A DNA stretch of 64,000 bases from Streptomyces sp. NBC_01485 (GCF_036227125.1 NZ_CP109435.1:248001-312000); one strand, 5' to 3'; numbered from the stretch's first letter, positions 42,004 through 51,665 are shown. Program-made: numbers and translations. Notes: a model not told the origin generated them from the letters alone.

Positions 42004-42831
42004 ATGCAGGGAACGATTGACGGGTTCCGGTACGGGGTGGTGACCCCGATCGCGGCGTTTGTGATGGCCTGCCTGGGAGGCGCGCTGGGGCTGCGCTGCA
42101 TCGTGCGGACGCTGGTCAACACCGAGTCGTGGAAGCCGGGTTGGCTGGCGCTGGGGGCCGCGTCGATCGGCTGCGGCATCTGGACGATGCACTTCATCGC
42201 CATGATCGGCTTCCAGGTGGAGGAGACACGGATCGGCTACCACGTCGGCCTGACCGTGCTGAGCCTCGCCGTCGCGATCGTGGTGGTCGGCGTCGGCGTG
42301 TTCATCGTGGGCTACCGGGGCGCCGGCCGGGGGTCCCTGTCGCTCGCGGGGGTCGTCACCGGTCTCGGGGTGGCCGCCATGCACTACCTGGGCATGGCGG
42401 CGTTGCAGCTCAACGGGGACATCGAGTACGCCCCGCTCACGGTGGGGCTCTCCGTGCTGATCGCGGTGGTCGCCGCGACGGCGGCGCTGTGGGCGGCCGT
42501 CACGATCCGCGGTTTTCTGACCAGCCTGGGCGCCAGCCTGGTGATGGGCGTCGCCGTGTCCGGGATGCACTACACGGCGATGGCCGCGGTCAGCGTCCAT
42601 GTGCACGGCGCGTCGTCGTCGTGGGCCGGCGACGCCCCGACCTCGCTGCTGCTGCCGATGCTGATCGGCCCGGTGATCTTCCTGCTGCTGGCCGGCGTGG
42701 TGGTGATGTTCGACCCGCTGCTCGTACTCGGCGACGGCGACTGGAACCGTCCCGCCCGGGCGGTCGGGGCCGACACGGCGCAGGAGACGGCCGGGCGGCC
42801 TGCCGCCGGCCGGTCGTGGAGCGACCGCTGA
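42004..42831 (+). CDS. MHYT-domain membrane sensor protein
   Basis: 275 residues from the ATG at 42004, preceded by GGGGGGAG. Seven transmembrane helices with three M-H-Y/F-T-like repeats: WTMHFIAM, AAMHYLGM and SGMHYTAM; in MHYT proteins these His/Met residues are proposed to bind a metal and sense gas or redox. No output domain (GGDEF, EAL, kinase) is fused, as is common in Streptomyces. The short acidic C-terminal tail is cytoplasmic or external. The partner is unknown. Confidence 0.9.
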   Translation: MQGTIDGFRYGVVTPIAAFVMACLGGALGLRCIVRTLVNTESWKPGWLALGAASIGCGIWTMHFIAMIGFQVEETRIGYHVGLTVLSLAVAIVVVGVGVFIVGYRGAGRGSLSLAGVVTGLGVAAMHYLGMAALQLNGDIEYAPLTVGLSVLIAVVAATAALWAAVTIRGFLTSLGASLVMGVAVSGMHYTAMAAVSVHVHGASSSWAGDAPTSLLLPMLIGPVIFLLLAGVVVMFDPLLVLGDGDWNRPARAVGADTAQETAGRPAAGRSWSDR

Positions 42832-42900
42832 CGCGTTCGCACCGGCCGGGAGGGCGAGGGAGACGGTCGTCATGGCCGGTCACCCGCCCGAAGGCGCGTT

Positions 42901-44430
42901 GTGGATCATTGCTACGGTGCACCGGTGTCTGACTCCTCACGCGATACCGCCGAAGGCGCCGGCTGGGGCGGCGCCGAGCGAGGCGCGTACCAACAACTCA
43001 TGCCGGGCCGGGTCGAGAAGATCTCGTGGCTGAATCCCCGCACACTGTGGGCCGCCCGCAACGGCGTGCTGGCGTCCTGGTTCGGCGACCCGACGGGCCG
43101 GACGCGCGGCCGGTGGGTGGCGCAGCGGGCGGCGGCCGGCGCACCCGCCGACAAGGTGATCCGGCGTACGGACCCGGACACCTTCTCCTTCATGGTCATC
43201 GGCGACACGGGCGAGGGCGACGATCCCCAATACGCGGTCGTACCGGGCTTTCTGAGGGTAAGTCAGGACACGTCGTTCGCCGTCGTCGCCAGTGACGTCA
43301 TCTACCCGGTCGGCAGCGCCGACGACTACGGCACCAAGTTCTTCCGCCCGTACCGGGACTACCGGGCCCCGATATACGCGATACCGGGCAACCACGACTG
43401 GTACGAGGATCTCGGCGCCTTCATGCGGGTCTTCTGCGGCGACGCCCCGCTCCTGCCCGCCGAGCCCGCCCGGCGCCCCCTGACCCGGGCCTGGCTGCGC
43501 TCCCTGCTGTGGCACCGGCCGCGCCCGACCGGCGGTCAACGCCTCGCCGAGACACGCGAGTCGAGGGCCGCTCCGGCCCAACAGGCCGTGCAGCCCGGGC
43601 CGTACTGGGCGATCGACACCGGGCCGGTGCGGATCATAGGCATCGACACCGGGCTGCTGGGCACCGTCGACGCCGAACAGGGCGCGTGGCTGCGCGAGGT
43701 GTCCCGGGGCCCGCGGCTGAAGATCCTCATCACCGGCTCGCCCCTGTACGTCGACGGCGAGCACCACCCGTGCCCCGTCGAAGGGGGCGGCACCGTCGAC
43801 GACATCGTGAGCGCGCCCGAGCACCACTACGTGGCGGCCATCGGCGGCGACATCCACAACTACCAGCGTTACCCGGTGCGGCTGGCGGACGGCCGGACCC
43901 TGCAGTACGTGGTCTCGGGCGGCGGGGGCGCCTTCATGCACGCCACGCACACCATCCCCCGGGTGTCCGTCGCCGGCGTCACCGAGCGGGACTTCCGCTG
44001 CTATCCGCTGCGCGGCGACTCCCTCGCCTTCTACAGCCGCCTCTACGGGCACAGGCTGCGGCTGCGCCGTTTCTTCGCCCTCACGGAGGCCGAGGGCCAG
44101 GCGGTCGTCGCCGAGCGGCTGGGCATCGGGCCGACCCGGACGCCGGGCCCGGAGGTCCGGGTGACGCGGCGGATCCGGCTGATCGCCGGTCTGCTGGGCA
44201 CCGGGAGCCGCCCGGACCGCCGCAAACGGTTCCGGCTGCCCGTGCGCAAGATCTACACCCAGTTGTTCTCGCCGGGCTCGGCGACGTACAGCCCGCCGTT
44301 CTTCAAGTGCTTCCTGCGGCTGGACGTCACCCCGGAGTCGGTCCGGCTGCGCTGCTACGCGGCCACCGGCAACCTCGCGCAGGAGCTGAACCCACCGGTC
44401 GAGGACGAGGTCACCATCCCGCTCACCTGA
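42901..44430 (+). CDS. Calcineurin-like metallophosphoesterase
   Basis: About 509 residues; a GTG at 42901 or 42925 could be the start, neither with a good ribosome site. Metallophosphoesterase motifs in order: MVIGDTGEGDD (first Asp), VVASDVIYPVG (second Asp), PGNHDWYED, ITGSPLY, and GGDIHNYQRY near 300. These bind two metal ions for phosphate ester hydrolysis. The spacer holds extra loops and the C-terminal about 130 residues are an unassigned domain. No signal peptide; probably cytoplasmic. Substrate unknown. Confidence 0.85.
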   Translation: MDHCYGAPVSDSSRDTAEGAGWGGAERGAYQQLMPGRVEKISWLNPRTLWAARNGVLASWFGDPTGRTRGRWVAQRAAAGAPADKVIRRTDPDTFSFMVIGDTGEGDDPQYAVVPGFLRVSQDTSFAVVASDVIYPVGSADDYGTKFFRPYRDYRAPIYAIPGNHDWYEDLGAFMRVFCGDAPLLPAEPARRPLTRAWLRSLLWHRPRPTGGQRLAETRESRAAPAQQAVQPGPYWAIDTGPVRIIGIDTGLLGTVDAEQGAWLREVSRGPRLKILITGSPLYVDGEHHPCPVEGGGTVDDIVSAPEHHYVAAIGGDIHNYQRYPVRLADGRTLQYVVSGGGGAFMHATHTIPRVSVAGVTERDFRCYPLRGDSLAFYSRLYGHRLRLRRFFALTEAEGQAVVAERLGIGPTRTPGPEVRVTRRIRLIAGLLGTGSRPDRRKRFRLPVRKIYTQLFSPGSATYSPPFFKCFLRLDVTPESVRLRCYAATGNLAQELNPPVEDEVTIPLT

Positions 44431-44561
44431 GGCCCCCTGGACAACCGCCGAGGAACAGGAAACCGGGGAACTGCGCGAAATACGGGGATTTCACGGCGAA
44501 GCGGCTGCCCCGTACGACCTCCCCGCAGCCCGGCACTCGGCCGGCTTCCGGGCGCCTGACC

Positions 44562-45557
44562 TCACCAGCGGCCCGGCTCGGTCCCCGTCACCGGCTGCGA
44601 CGGCCTGCCGTCCACCCCGGCCGGCACGTCGCCGGTGAGCATCACCCGGTGCATGGTGCGGGGGATGCCGAGGTGAGCGTTGTCGCTCGGGGCGAGGTGG
44701 ATGGTCGCGCGGTTGTCCCAGAAGGCCACGCTGCCCGGCTCCCAGCGGAAGCGGACCGTGTACTCGGGGCGGGTGGCCTCCGCGAGGAGCAGGTCCAGGA
44801 TCGCCGCGCTCTCCGCCCGCGAGAGGCCGGTGATCTGCTCGACGTAGTAGCCGTTGACGTAGAGCACGCGCTCGCCCGTCTCGGGGTGGACGCGGACCAG
44901 TGGGTGCACCGAGGCGACCTGGTGGTCGAGGAGGTGGCGGACGTACGCGTCGTCGCCGGGGCGCGGCTGGTAGCCGACGCCGAGCCGGTGCTCGGCGCGC
45001 AGCCCGGCCACGAACTCCCGTACGGGCGCGGAGAGTCCGGCGTAGGCGGCGGCCAGGTTGGACCAGGTCGTGTCGCCGCCGTAGGGCGGCACGGTCTCGG
45101 CGCGCAGGATCGTCGCGGCCGGCGGGTCGACGCGGGCGCCGTGGTCGCAGTGCCAGCCGCGCAGGAGGGTGTGCCGGCGGCGCCGCAGCCACTCCTCGTG
45201 CTCCATGCCGAACTTCCCGCCCAGCTCCAGCCGGTCGGCGGTCGTCTCGACCTCCGGAAAGTCGGGCGGGGAGGCACTGCCGCGTCTGCGCGGCACGACG
45301 GGTTCGCCGAACCGGCGCGCGAACGCCACGTGCCCGGCGTGGTCGAGGCGCTGGCCGCGGAAGAACACCACCTTCCAGCGCAACACCGCCGCCCTGATCA
45401 CGGCGACCTGGGCGGCGTCGAGGCCGGCGGCCAGATCGACGCCCTCGATGTCGGCGCCGATGTGCCCGGCGACCGGTCTCACCTCCAACCCGGCCGCCCC
45501 GGCGGCCTTCTCGTCCGCGAGGTCGTCGAAGTGGGTCGCCCGGCCGTCCGTCGTCAT
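44562..45557 (-). CDS. TauD/TfdA-type Fe(II)/2-oxoglutarate dioxygenase
   Basis: 331 residues from the ATG at 45557, nine bases after CGGAG. Iron-binding facial triad: H-C-D in LRGWHCDHGARV and the distal His in WDNRATIHLAPSD; the 2-oxoglutarate-binding Arg is in TMHRVMLTG. The N-terminal VRPVAGHIGADIEGVDLAAGL is typical of taurine/alkyl-sulphate dioxygenases. It oxidises a small acidic substrate (taurine-like, sulphate ester or similar) in the cytoplasm. It is divergent from the aldo/keto reductase gene (128 bases). Confidence 0.9.
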   Translation of the reverse strand: MTTDGRATHFDDLADEKAAGAAGLEVRPVAGHIGADIEGVDLAAGLDAAQVAVIRAAVLRWKVVFFRGQRLDHAGHVAFARRFGEPVVPRRRGSASPPDFPEVETTADRLELGGKFGMEHEEWLRRRRHTLLRGWHCDHGARVDPPAATILRAETVPPYGGDTTWSNLAAAYAGLSAPVREFVAGLRAEHRLGVGYQPRPGDDAYVRHLLDHQVASVHPLVRVHPETGERVLYVNGYYVEQITGLSRAESAAILDLLLAEATRPEYTVRFRWEPGSVAFWDNRATIHLAPSDNAHLGIPRTMHRVMLTGDVPAGVDGRPSQPVTGTEPGRW

Positions 45558-45685
45558 GCGCGCTCCGCTCGTCGTCACCCGTCTCACCGTCACCCGTCCG
45601 ACCCCACCCCTGCCCGGCTCTCCGGTTGATCAATCCGCCCCCTGTCCCCGAGGCTGGGAGGACGACACAGTCGAGGGAAGGTCCG

Positions 45686-46519
45686 ATGGTGATCAGCATC
45701 CCGGAGCACACGCTCAACGACGGCACGCGGCTCCCGGCCCTGGGGCTGGGCACCTGGCCGATGGACGACACGGAGGCGGAGGAGGCGGTGGCCGGGGCGC
45801 TCGGGCTGGGCTACCGGCTGCTCGACACGGCGACGAACTACCGCAACGAGAGCGGGGTCGGCCGTGGGGTGGCGCGTGGCGAGGTGGGGCGCGAGGAGAT
45901 CGTGGTGACCACGAAACTGCCCGGCCGCCATCACGGGTACGAGGAGACCCTCGCGTCCTTCGAGGAGTCCCGTCGGCGGCTCGGCCTGGAGTACGTGGAC
46001 CTGTACCTGATCCACTGGCCGCTCCCCCGGGTCGGCAGGTTCGTCGACTCCTGGCGGGCCATGATCAAGCTTCGTGAGGAGGGCCTGGTCCGCTCGATCG
46101 GCGTCTCCAACTTCACCGCCGAGCACATCGAGCGGCTGGAGAAGGAGACGGGCGTGCTGCCGTCCGTCAACCAGATCGAGCTGCACCCGCTCCTCCCGCA
46201 GGACGAGCTGCGCGCCTTCCACGAGGCCAAGGGCATCCGCACGGAGAGCTGGAGCCCGCTGGGCCGCGGTTCGGCGCTCCTGGACGACCTGGCCGTCGTC
46301 TCCGTCGCCGAGGCGCTGGGCGTGACTCCCGGCCAGGTCGTGCTGCGCTGGCACGTCCAGCTCGGCGCGGTGCCCATCCCGAAGTCGTCCAGCCCCGAAC
46401 GGCAGCGCGCCAACCTCGACGTCTTCGGCTTCGAACTGGGCCCGTCGCAGATGGCGGTGATCGCCGAGCGGGCGCACCAGCGGCTGGGCGGGGATCCCGA
46501 GGTGCACGAGGAGTTCTGA
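45686..46519 (+). CDS. Aldo/keto reductase
   Basis: 277 residues, full length for the AKR5-type family, ATG at 45686 with GGGAAGG upstream. Catalytic tetrad is visible: Asp in LLDTATNYRNE, Tyr in the same motif, Lys in VVTTKLPG and His in YLIHWPLP. The C-terminal PIPKSSSPERQRAN binds NADPH phosphate. It reduces carbonyl compounds in the cytoplasm with NADPH. Natural substrate unknown. Confidence 0.93.
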   Translation: MVISIPEHTLNDGTRLPALGLGTWPMDDTEAEEAVAGALGLGYRLLDTATNYRNESGVGRGVARGEVGREEIVVTTKLPGRHHGYEETLASFEESRRRLGLEYVDLYLIHWPLPRVGRFVDSWRAMIKLREEGLVRSIGVSNFTAEHIERLEKETGVLPSVNQIELHPLLPQDELRAFHEAKGIRTESWSPLGRGSALLDDLAVVSVAEALGVTPGQVVLRWHVQLGAVPIPKSSSPERQRANLDVFGFELGPSQMAVIAERAHQRLGGDPEVHEEF

Positions 46520-46681
46520 GCAGGGCCCTGTGCATCGGCTCTGCAGGTCGGCTCCGTCCGCTGGTCCTGTCCGCCGGTCCTGTCCGCCGGGGCAGCGGAG
46601 TCTGCCCCCGCGTTCCTGTACGCGCCCGACGGCCGCCGTGTATGCAGAGGTGTACCGTCTCGCCCGCTTGGAAGGCACCTC

Positions 46682-48259
46682 GTGCGCACACCGCAGCCCA
46701 GCAGGACTCCCGACGACCCGGCCCGTCGGGGACCGGCGACCCCGGCGAAGGCCGGGGGGCCGCTTCACCGGCTCCTCGCCCTTCAGCGCGCCGCGGGCAA
46801 CGCCGCCGTCGTGCAGATGCTCCGCGAGGAAGGCCACCCCCTGGCCCCGCTGTCGTCGGCGTCCCCGGCGCAGGAGTTGCACCGGCACGGCGCGGGCTGC
46901 GGGCACCAGAGCGCCACGGGGGCCGGGGCGGCTCCCGTACAGCGGTCGGCCGTCCACGAGGTGCTGCGCAGCGGCGGCCGGCCGTTGGACGACGCCACCC
47001 GCGGCGACATGGAGAGCCGCCTCGGCGCCGACTTCTCCGACGTGCGCGTCCACACGGACGCCGCGGCGAAGGCGTCCGCGTCCGAGATCGGCGCGCGGGC
47101 CTACACCTCGGGCAGCCATGTCGTCCTCGGCGACGGCGGGGGCGACAAGCACACCCTGGCGCACGAGTTGACCCATGTCATCCAGCAGCGTCAGGGGCCC
47201 GTGGCCGGCGCGGACAACGGTTCCGGGCTGCGGGTGTCGGATCCGTCGGACCGCTTCGAGCGGGAGGCGGAGGCCAACGCGACCCGCGTCATGCGCGCCC
47301 CGGCCCGCGCGAGCGAGTCCGACACCGGGGAAGCCCTGGCCCCGCAGCCGGGCGCCGCACACTCGGGGCCCGCGCAACCGTTCGTCCAGCGGGCGCTGAA
47401 CCAGACCGCGGTGCCGACCGCCAGCAAGCACGAAGCGGTGCAGGACGGCCAGGGCCGGGCCGTCAGGTCCGAGATGCTCAACGACGGTTCCCTGCACGGA
47501 AGCTCGCCGTCGCAGGATCCGCCCGGCTACGACTACATCCGCTCGCTCAAACTCACCAGCCAGTGGATCCGCTTCCACTTGGTCAACGAGGTGGCGGGCG
47601 GCCCGGGCACCGCGAACAACCTGGTGCCGGCGGCGCAGTCGGACAACCAGAACTACGAGAAGAGCATCGAGAAGGACCTCAAGAGCGACGTGGCGGCCGC
47701 CAAAGCGACGCCCGGCGCCTACGTCTATTTCGGCGTCCAGGTGCACTACAACAACGCGGCCCCCTCCCAGGGCAGCGCCAGTCAGCTGAACTCGGCCCAC
47801 GCCTTCCCCTCCAGCCTCACCATCACGCACAAGCTGTACGACCCGGCCGCGGGCTGGCAGGCCGGAAAGCACAACGGCGCCACCTTCGCCTTCCAGGTGG
47901 CGCAGCCGGCGGACAGCCGGGTCGCCCAGGCGATCAGCGGCATCGACCTCGCCACGCTGCGGCAGTACACCGGCTTCCCGCCGAGCTCCAAGGTCTGGGA
48001 CACCCCCGACCTCGACTTCCTGAAGAGCATCGCCACGGGCGGCGGCCGCCAGGCGGAGTTCCAGGGGATCGTGGCGAACTACGGGGGCACGCTGAGCGAG
48101 CGGATCTTCCAGGCGTTCTACATGATTCCGTTCTCGCCGCCCCGGGTGGGCGGACGCCCCACGGCGAGCCAGGGCGCCACGATGTTCGCCGGGCGCATCG
48201 GGAACGAGGCCGCGCTCGAGGTGCTCGCCAACAACATGGGCACCGGGATGCTGACCTGA
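46682..48259 (+). CDS. eCIS-core (DUF4157) protein with nuclease-like C-terminus
   Basis: 525 residues from a GTG at 46682 six bases after GGAAGG. No signal peptide. Residues about 85-185 form the DUF4157/eCIS-core domain with a zinc-protease-type motif HELTH (161-165), found in effectors of extracellular contractile injection systems. Residues about 298-325 (FHLVNEVAGGPGTANNLVP, then Asn/Asp) match the layout of His-based beta-beta-alpha-metal nuclease-like regions of DUF4157 proteins. A third, unassigned region runs to the end. No sheath, tube or baseplate gene is nearby. A small gene 62 bases downstream may be its partner. Confidence 0.75.
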   Translation: MRTPQPSRTPDDPARRGPATPAKAGGPLHRLLALQRAAGNAAVVQMLREEGHPLAPLSSASPAQELHRHGAGCGHQSATGAGAAPVQRSAVHEVLRSGGRPLDDATRGDMESRLGADFSDVRVHTDAAAKASASEIGARAYTSGSHVVLGDGGGDKHTLAHELTHVIQQRQGPVAGADNGSGLRVSDPSDRFEREAEANATRVMRAPARASESDTGEALAPQPGAAHSGPAQPFVQRALNQTAVPTASKHEAVQDGQGRAVRSEMLNDGSLHGSSPSQDPPGYDYIRSLKLTSQWIRFHLVNEVAGGPGTANNLVPAAQSDNQNYEKSIEKDLKSDVAAAKATPGAYVYFGVQVHYNNAAPSQGSASQLNSAHAFPSSLTITHKLYDPAAGWQAGKHNGATFAFQVAQPADSRVAQAISGIDLATLRQYTGFPPSSKVWDTPDLDFLKSIATGGGRQAEFQGIVANYGGTLSERIFQAFYMIPFSPPRVGGRPTASQGATMFAGRIGNEAALEVLANNMGTGMLT

Positions 48260-48321
48260 GACCGGGCCGGCCCCGCAGCCGCCCGTACTGTTCGTCAAGC
48301 ACCTCTCAGCAGGAGTCCCGG

Positions 48322-48801
48322 ATGTCGAGTCTTTGGAATGCCAGGGTCCAGGAGATCGGCGGTGGGACCGTCGTCCTCCGCCTCACCGCGATCCACCCGG
48401 ACGCCGGTGAGCCGCCGGAGAGCGCCGCGTTCGCCGTCCGGCTCCTCGCCGACGGTCTGGAGCGGGCGGCCGGCGCCACGGAGCGGGCGAGCGCGCTCGA
48501 CGCCCGGGCCGACGCCGGCACGGCCGGTGAGGTCGTCGCCGGGGTCTCGGTGACCGAGCGCCGGAACCTGCCCTTCAGCGAGCACGCGGCCAAGGAGCGC
48601 ATCTACGCGGCTCTGCGCGAGCGCGGTCTGGACCCCGGCGACGCGTCCGCCTGGGACGCCGCCTTCCAGGCCGAGTGGCGTGCGCTGTGGCAGGACCCGT
48701 CGCGCGCCCCTCAGGCCACGCTGACGGTCCGGCTGCGGGAGGCCGGTCTCCTGGACGGCCTCACAGCCGGAGACAACTGGGAGTCGGCCGCCTACGGTTG
48801 A
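48322..48801 (+). CDS. Small acidic protein, possible partner of eCIS-core protein
   Basis: 159 residues from the ATG at 48322, preceded by CAGGAGTCCC. An alpha/beta protein with Ala/Glu/Arg-rich helices and a two-beta start (MSSLWNARVQEIGGGTVVLRL). It shows no membrane segment, signal or known motif to me. It lies 62 bases after the eCIS-core gene on the same strand, the usual place for an immunity protein, but no known immunity family is recognised. It could equally be an unrelated cytoplasmic protein. Confidence 0.6.
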   Translation: MSSLWNARVQEIGGGTVVLRLTAIHPDAGEPPESAAFAVRLLADGLERAAGATERASALDARADAGTAGEVVAGVSVTERRNLPFSEHAAKERIYAALRERGLDPGDASAWDAAFQAEWRALWQDPSRAPQATLTVRLREAGLLDGLTAGDNWESAAYG

Positions 48802-48836
48802 GCCGCAGGCGTGCCCGCGTCCACAGGAGGTCTCGT

Positions 48837-49283
48837 ATGCGTACCGTGACCGTGCTCCGTACCGCCGCCCTCACCGGGGCGGCCGTCGCCGCCACCGCGC
48901 TCGTCGGCCCGACGGCCGCCCACGCGACCCCGCCGGGTCCCGGGGTCACCGCCCGGCTGATCGCCCAGAAGACCGTCGGGGACACGGACTACACGCTGCG
49001 GGAGATCACCGTCCCGCCCGGGCAGGGCACCGGCTGGCACTACCACGACGGGCCGCTGTACGCCGTCGTGAAGGCGGGCACCCTCAGTCACTTCGCCTCG
49101 ACGTGCGCCTCCGACGGCGTCTATCCCCGGGGCAGCGTCGTCCAGGAGCCGGCCGGCGCCGGCAATGTGCACATCGGTCGGAATCTGGGTGCCACGCCGG
49201 TCGTCCTGGTGGTGCTGTACGTGCTGCCGCACGGCGCGCCGTTCTCCGAGGACGCGCCGAACCCGGGCTGCCCGTTTCAGTGA
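48837..49283 (+). CDS. Secreted cupin-fold protein
   Basis: 148 residues, ATG six bases after ACAGGAGG. Sec signal peptide at 1-30 (core ALTGAAVAATALVG, cleavage near AHA). Mature part is a single cupin: REITVPPGQGTGWHYHDGPLYAVVKAGTLSHF shows the metal-binding His-x-His-(x)n-Glu-like set, and HIGRN the distal His. Two Cys (about 101 and 146) could link. Extracellular binding or isomerase role is guessed from the fold only. Its stop abuts the stop of the convergent phosphatase gene. Confidence 0.85.
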   Translation: MRTVTVLRTAALTGAAVAATALVGPTAAHATPPGPGVTARLIAQKTVGDTDYTLREITVPPGQGTGWHYHDGPLYAVVKAGTLSHFASTCASDGVYPRGSVVQEPAGAGNVHIGRNLGATPVVLVVLYVLPHGAPFSEDAPNPGCPFQ

Positions 49284-51659
49284 TCACTCCGGTTCGAGGG
49301 TCTGTTCCGCCCAGATCGTCTTGCCCCGGTCCGTCTGCCGGCTGCCCCAGCGCTGGGTGAGCTGCGCGACGAGCAGCAGGCCGCGCCCGCCCTCGTCGGA
49401 CTCGTGGGCGCGGCGCAGGTGCGGGGAGGTGGAACTGCCGTCGGAGACCTCGCAGATGAGGGTGCGGTCGCGGATCAGCCGGAGCTGGATGGGGGCCGCG
49501 CCGTAGCGGATGGCGTTGGTGACGAGTTCGCTGACGACGAGTTCCGTGACGAACGCGGCCTCCTCCAGCCCCCACGCGGTCAGTTGCTCGGTGGCGGCCT
49601 GCCGGGTGGCGGCCACGTGGGCGGGGTCCGGGATGACGTCCCAGGTGGCGACCTGGTCCGCGCCGAGCGCCCGGGTCCGGGCGAGCAGCAGGGCGACGTC
49701 GTCGCCGGGCTCCTCCGGGAGGACGGCCTTGAGCACGGTGTCGCAGAGGGCGTCGAGGGTGGCGGCGGGTGCGGTGAGGGCGTTGCACAGTTCGCCTGTG
49801 GCTCGGTCGAGGTCGCGGTCGCGGCCCTCGATCAGGCCGTCCGTGTAGAGGGCGACGACGGATCCCTCGGGCAGTTCCAGCTCGACGGCCTCGAAGGGCA
49901 GTCCGCCGACGCCGAGCGGGGGGCCGGGGGTCATGGCGACGAGGCGTGCGGTGCCGTCGGGCAGCACGACGGCCGGCGCGGGGTGGCCGGCGGCGGCGAG
50001 GGTGAGCCGGCGGCTGACGGGGTCGTAGACGGCGTAGAGGCAGGTGGCGCCCAGTTCGGCGACGTCGTCGCCGCCGTCGTCGTAGGCCGCCAGGTGGGTG
50101 ACGAGGTCGTCGAGGTGGGTGAGGAGTTCGTCGGGCGGCAGGTCCACGTCGGCGAGGGTGCGCACGGCCATGCAGAGGCGGCCCATGGTGGCCGAGGAGG
50201 GGATGCCGTGGCCGACGACGTCACCGACGACGAGGGCGACCCGGCTGCCCGAGAGCGGGATGACGTCGAACCAGTCGCCGCCGATGCCCGCCGTGGAGCC
50301 GCTGGGCAGATAGCGGTGGGCGACCTCGACGGCCGCCTGTCCGGGGAGGCCGCGGGGCAGCAGGCTGTGCTGGAGGGCGAGGGCGGTGGTGCGTTCGCGG
50401 GCGAAGCGGCGGGCGTTGTCGATGCAGACGGCGGCCCGGCTGGCGAGTTCCTCGGCGAAGACGGCGTCGTCGGCCTCGTAGTCGTCGGGGTGGGCGACGC
50501 GGATGCCGACGGCGACGCCCAGGACGGTGCCGCGGGCCCGCAGCGGCACCGCGATCATCGTGTGGACGCCGTGCCGGTAGCGGCGCCCCTCGGGGGCGCT
50601 GGCGTCGCGCTCGGCGAACCAGCGCATGAAGTCCGGTTCACCCGCCTGGCTGAGGATCGCCCGCCCTTCCCGCAGGGCGCGCGCGGGCGCGCTGTACGGC
50701 GGGTAGGCGTCGGAGCCCCCGAGGCGGACGCCCGCCTCGGGGGCGCCGTCGCGCACGGAGCCGTGGGCGACGCGTCGCAGCACGATCTCGCCGTCGGGCA
50801 CGGGGGGCGGTTCGTCCGCGCCGAGGACCCAGTCGAGGAGGTCCACGCTGGCGAAGTCGGCGAACTGCGGCACGAGGACGCCGATCAGTTCCTCGGCGGT
50901 GCGCACCACGTCCAGGGTGGTGCCGATGGAGGCCGCCGCCTCGTTCAGCAGGGCCAGGCGCTGGCGGGCGAGGTACTGCTCGGTGCTGTCGAAGGCCGCC
51001 AGGGCGACCCCGCTGACCTCTCCGGAGTCCTCCCGCACGGGCCACATCTCGATGCTCCAGGCGTGCTCCCGGTTGAGGGAGGGGGCGCCGGTGAAGCTCT
51101 CGTAGCGCACCGGGCGGCCGGTCTCGGTGACATGGCGGAGGTGCCAGTTGAAGCCCCGGCTGTGCTCGGCGTCCTCGACGGTCTCCGGGAAGGGGCGGCC
51201 GAGCAGGACGTCCTCGGAGACGCCCATGACCTTGCAGGCGACCTCGTTCAGGCGCAGATAGCGCTGCTGGGGGTCGAAGACCGACATCGACATGGACGCC
51301 TGCTGGAAGGCGCGCCCCGCCAGGGTCCGCTCCGGGGTGGGGGGCCGCTCGGCGGTGAGGGTGTATCCCGTGGGCCGGCCGTCGGGGCCCAGCAGCGGGC
51401 AGGCGGTCACGGTGAGGGGGACGGGGCTGCCGTCGCGGTGGCGCACGACGACCGGGCCCGTCCACGCACTGTCGGCGCGCGGCGGGGGGTCCTCGGCGAG
51501 CAGGTCGGCCGCCGCCCGGCCCACGGCCTCGGCGGCCGGGTGGCCCGTCAGCAGACGAGCACCCTCGCTCCAGCCCGTCACGATGCCCCGGGCATCGACG
51601 ACCGCCGCAGCGACGACATGCTCCATGTCGTACAGAATGGTCCCTTTGGTCCGGCGCAT
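49284..51659 (-). CDS. PAS-PAS-GAF-PP2C-HATPase regulatory phosphatase
   Basis: 791 residues from the ATG at 51659, 3 bases after GAGG (a later ATG at 51626 is possible). Domain order: two PAS domains (about 10-110 and 115-235), GAF (about 250-400), a SpoIIE/RsbU PP2C phosphatase (about 430-640, metal sites in GGDWFDV and VVGDVVGHG), and a C-terminal RsbW-type ATPase (about 665-785, N-box VSELVTNAIRYG, G-box EGGRGLLLV). One protein thus fuses a sensor, phosphatase and anti-sigma-like kinase, presumably acting on anti-sigma antagonists. Target unknown. Confidence 0.93.
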   Translation of the reverse strand: MRRTKGTILYDMEHVVAAAVVDARGIVTGWSEGARLLTGHPAAEAVGRAAADLLAEDPPPRADSAWTGPVVVRHRDGSPVPLTVTACPLLGPDGRPTGYTLTAERPPTPERTLAGRAFQQASMSMSVFDPQQRYLRLNEVACKVMGVSEDVLLGRPFPETVEDAEHSRGFNWHLRHVTETGRPVRYESFTGAPSLNREHAWSIEMWPVREDSGEVSGVALAAFDSTEQYLARQRLALLNEAAASIGTTLDVVRTAEELIGVLVPQFADFASVDLLDWVLGADEPPPVPDGEIVLRRVAHGSVRDGAPEAGVRLGGSDAYPPYSAPARALREGRAILSQAGEPDFMRWFAERDASAPEGRRYRHGVHTMIAVPLRARGTVLGVAVGIRVAHPDDYEADDAVFAEELASRAAVCIDNARRFARERTTALALQHSLLPRGLPGQAAVEVAHRYLPSGSTAGIGGDWFDVIPLSGSRVALVVGDVVGHGIPSSATMGRLCMAVRTLADVDLPPDELLTHLDDLVTHLAAYDDGGDDVAELGATCLYAVYDPVSRRLTLAAAGHPAPAVVLPDGTARLVAMTPGPPLGVGGLPFEAVELELPEGSVVALYTDGLIEGRDRDLDRATGELCNALTAPAATLDALCDTVLKAVLPEEPGDDVALLLARTRALGADQVATWDVIPDPAHVAATRQAATEQLTAWGLEEAAFVTELVVSELVTNAIRYGAAPIQLRLIRDRTLICEVSDGSSTSPHLRRAHESDEGGRGLLLVAQLTQRWGSRQTDRGKTIWAEQTLEPE

Positions 51660-51665
51660 CAACCT

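Noticed and set aside
46682..48259. HELTH motif read as proof of an active secreted zinc protease
   Set aside because: The motif belongs to the eCIS-core domain; there is no signal peptide, and protease activity of this domain is not established.
45590..48298. Open frame of 902 codons on the minus strand
   Set aside because: Antisense to the aldo/keto reductase and eCIS-core genes, which have clear domains. No ribosome site and a His/Arg/Gly-rich product.
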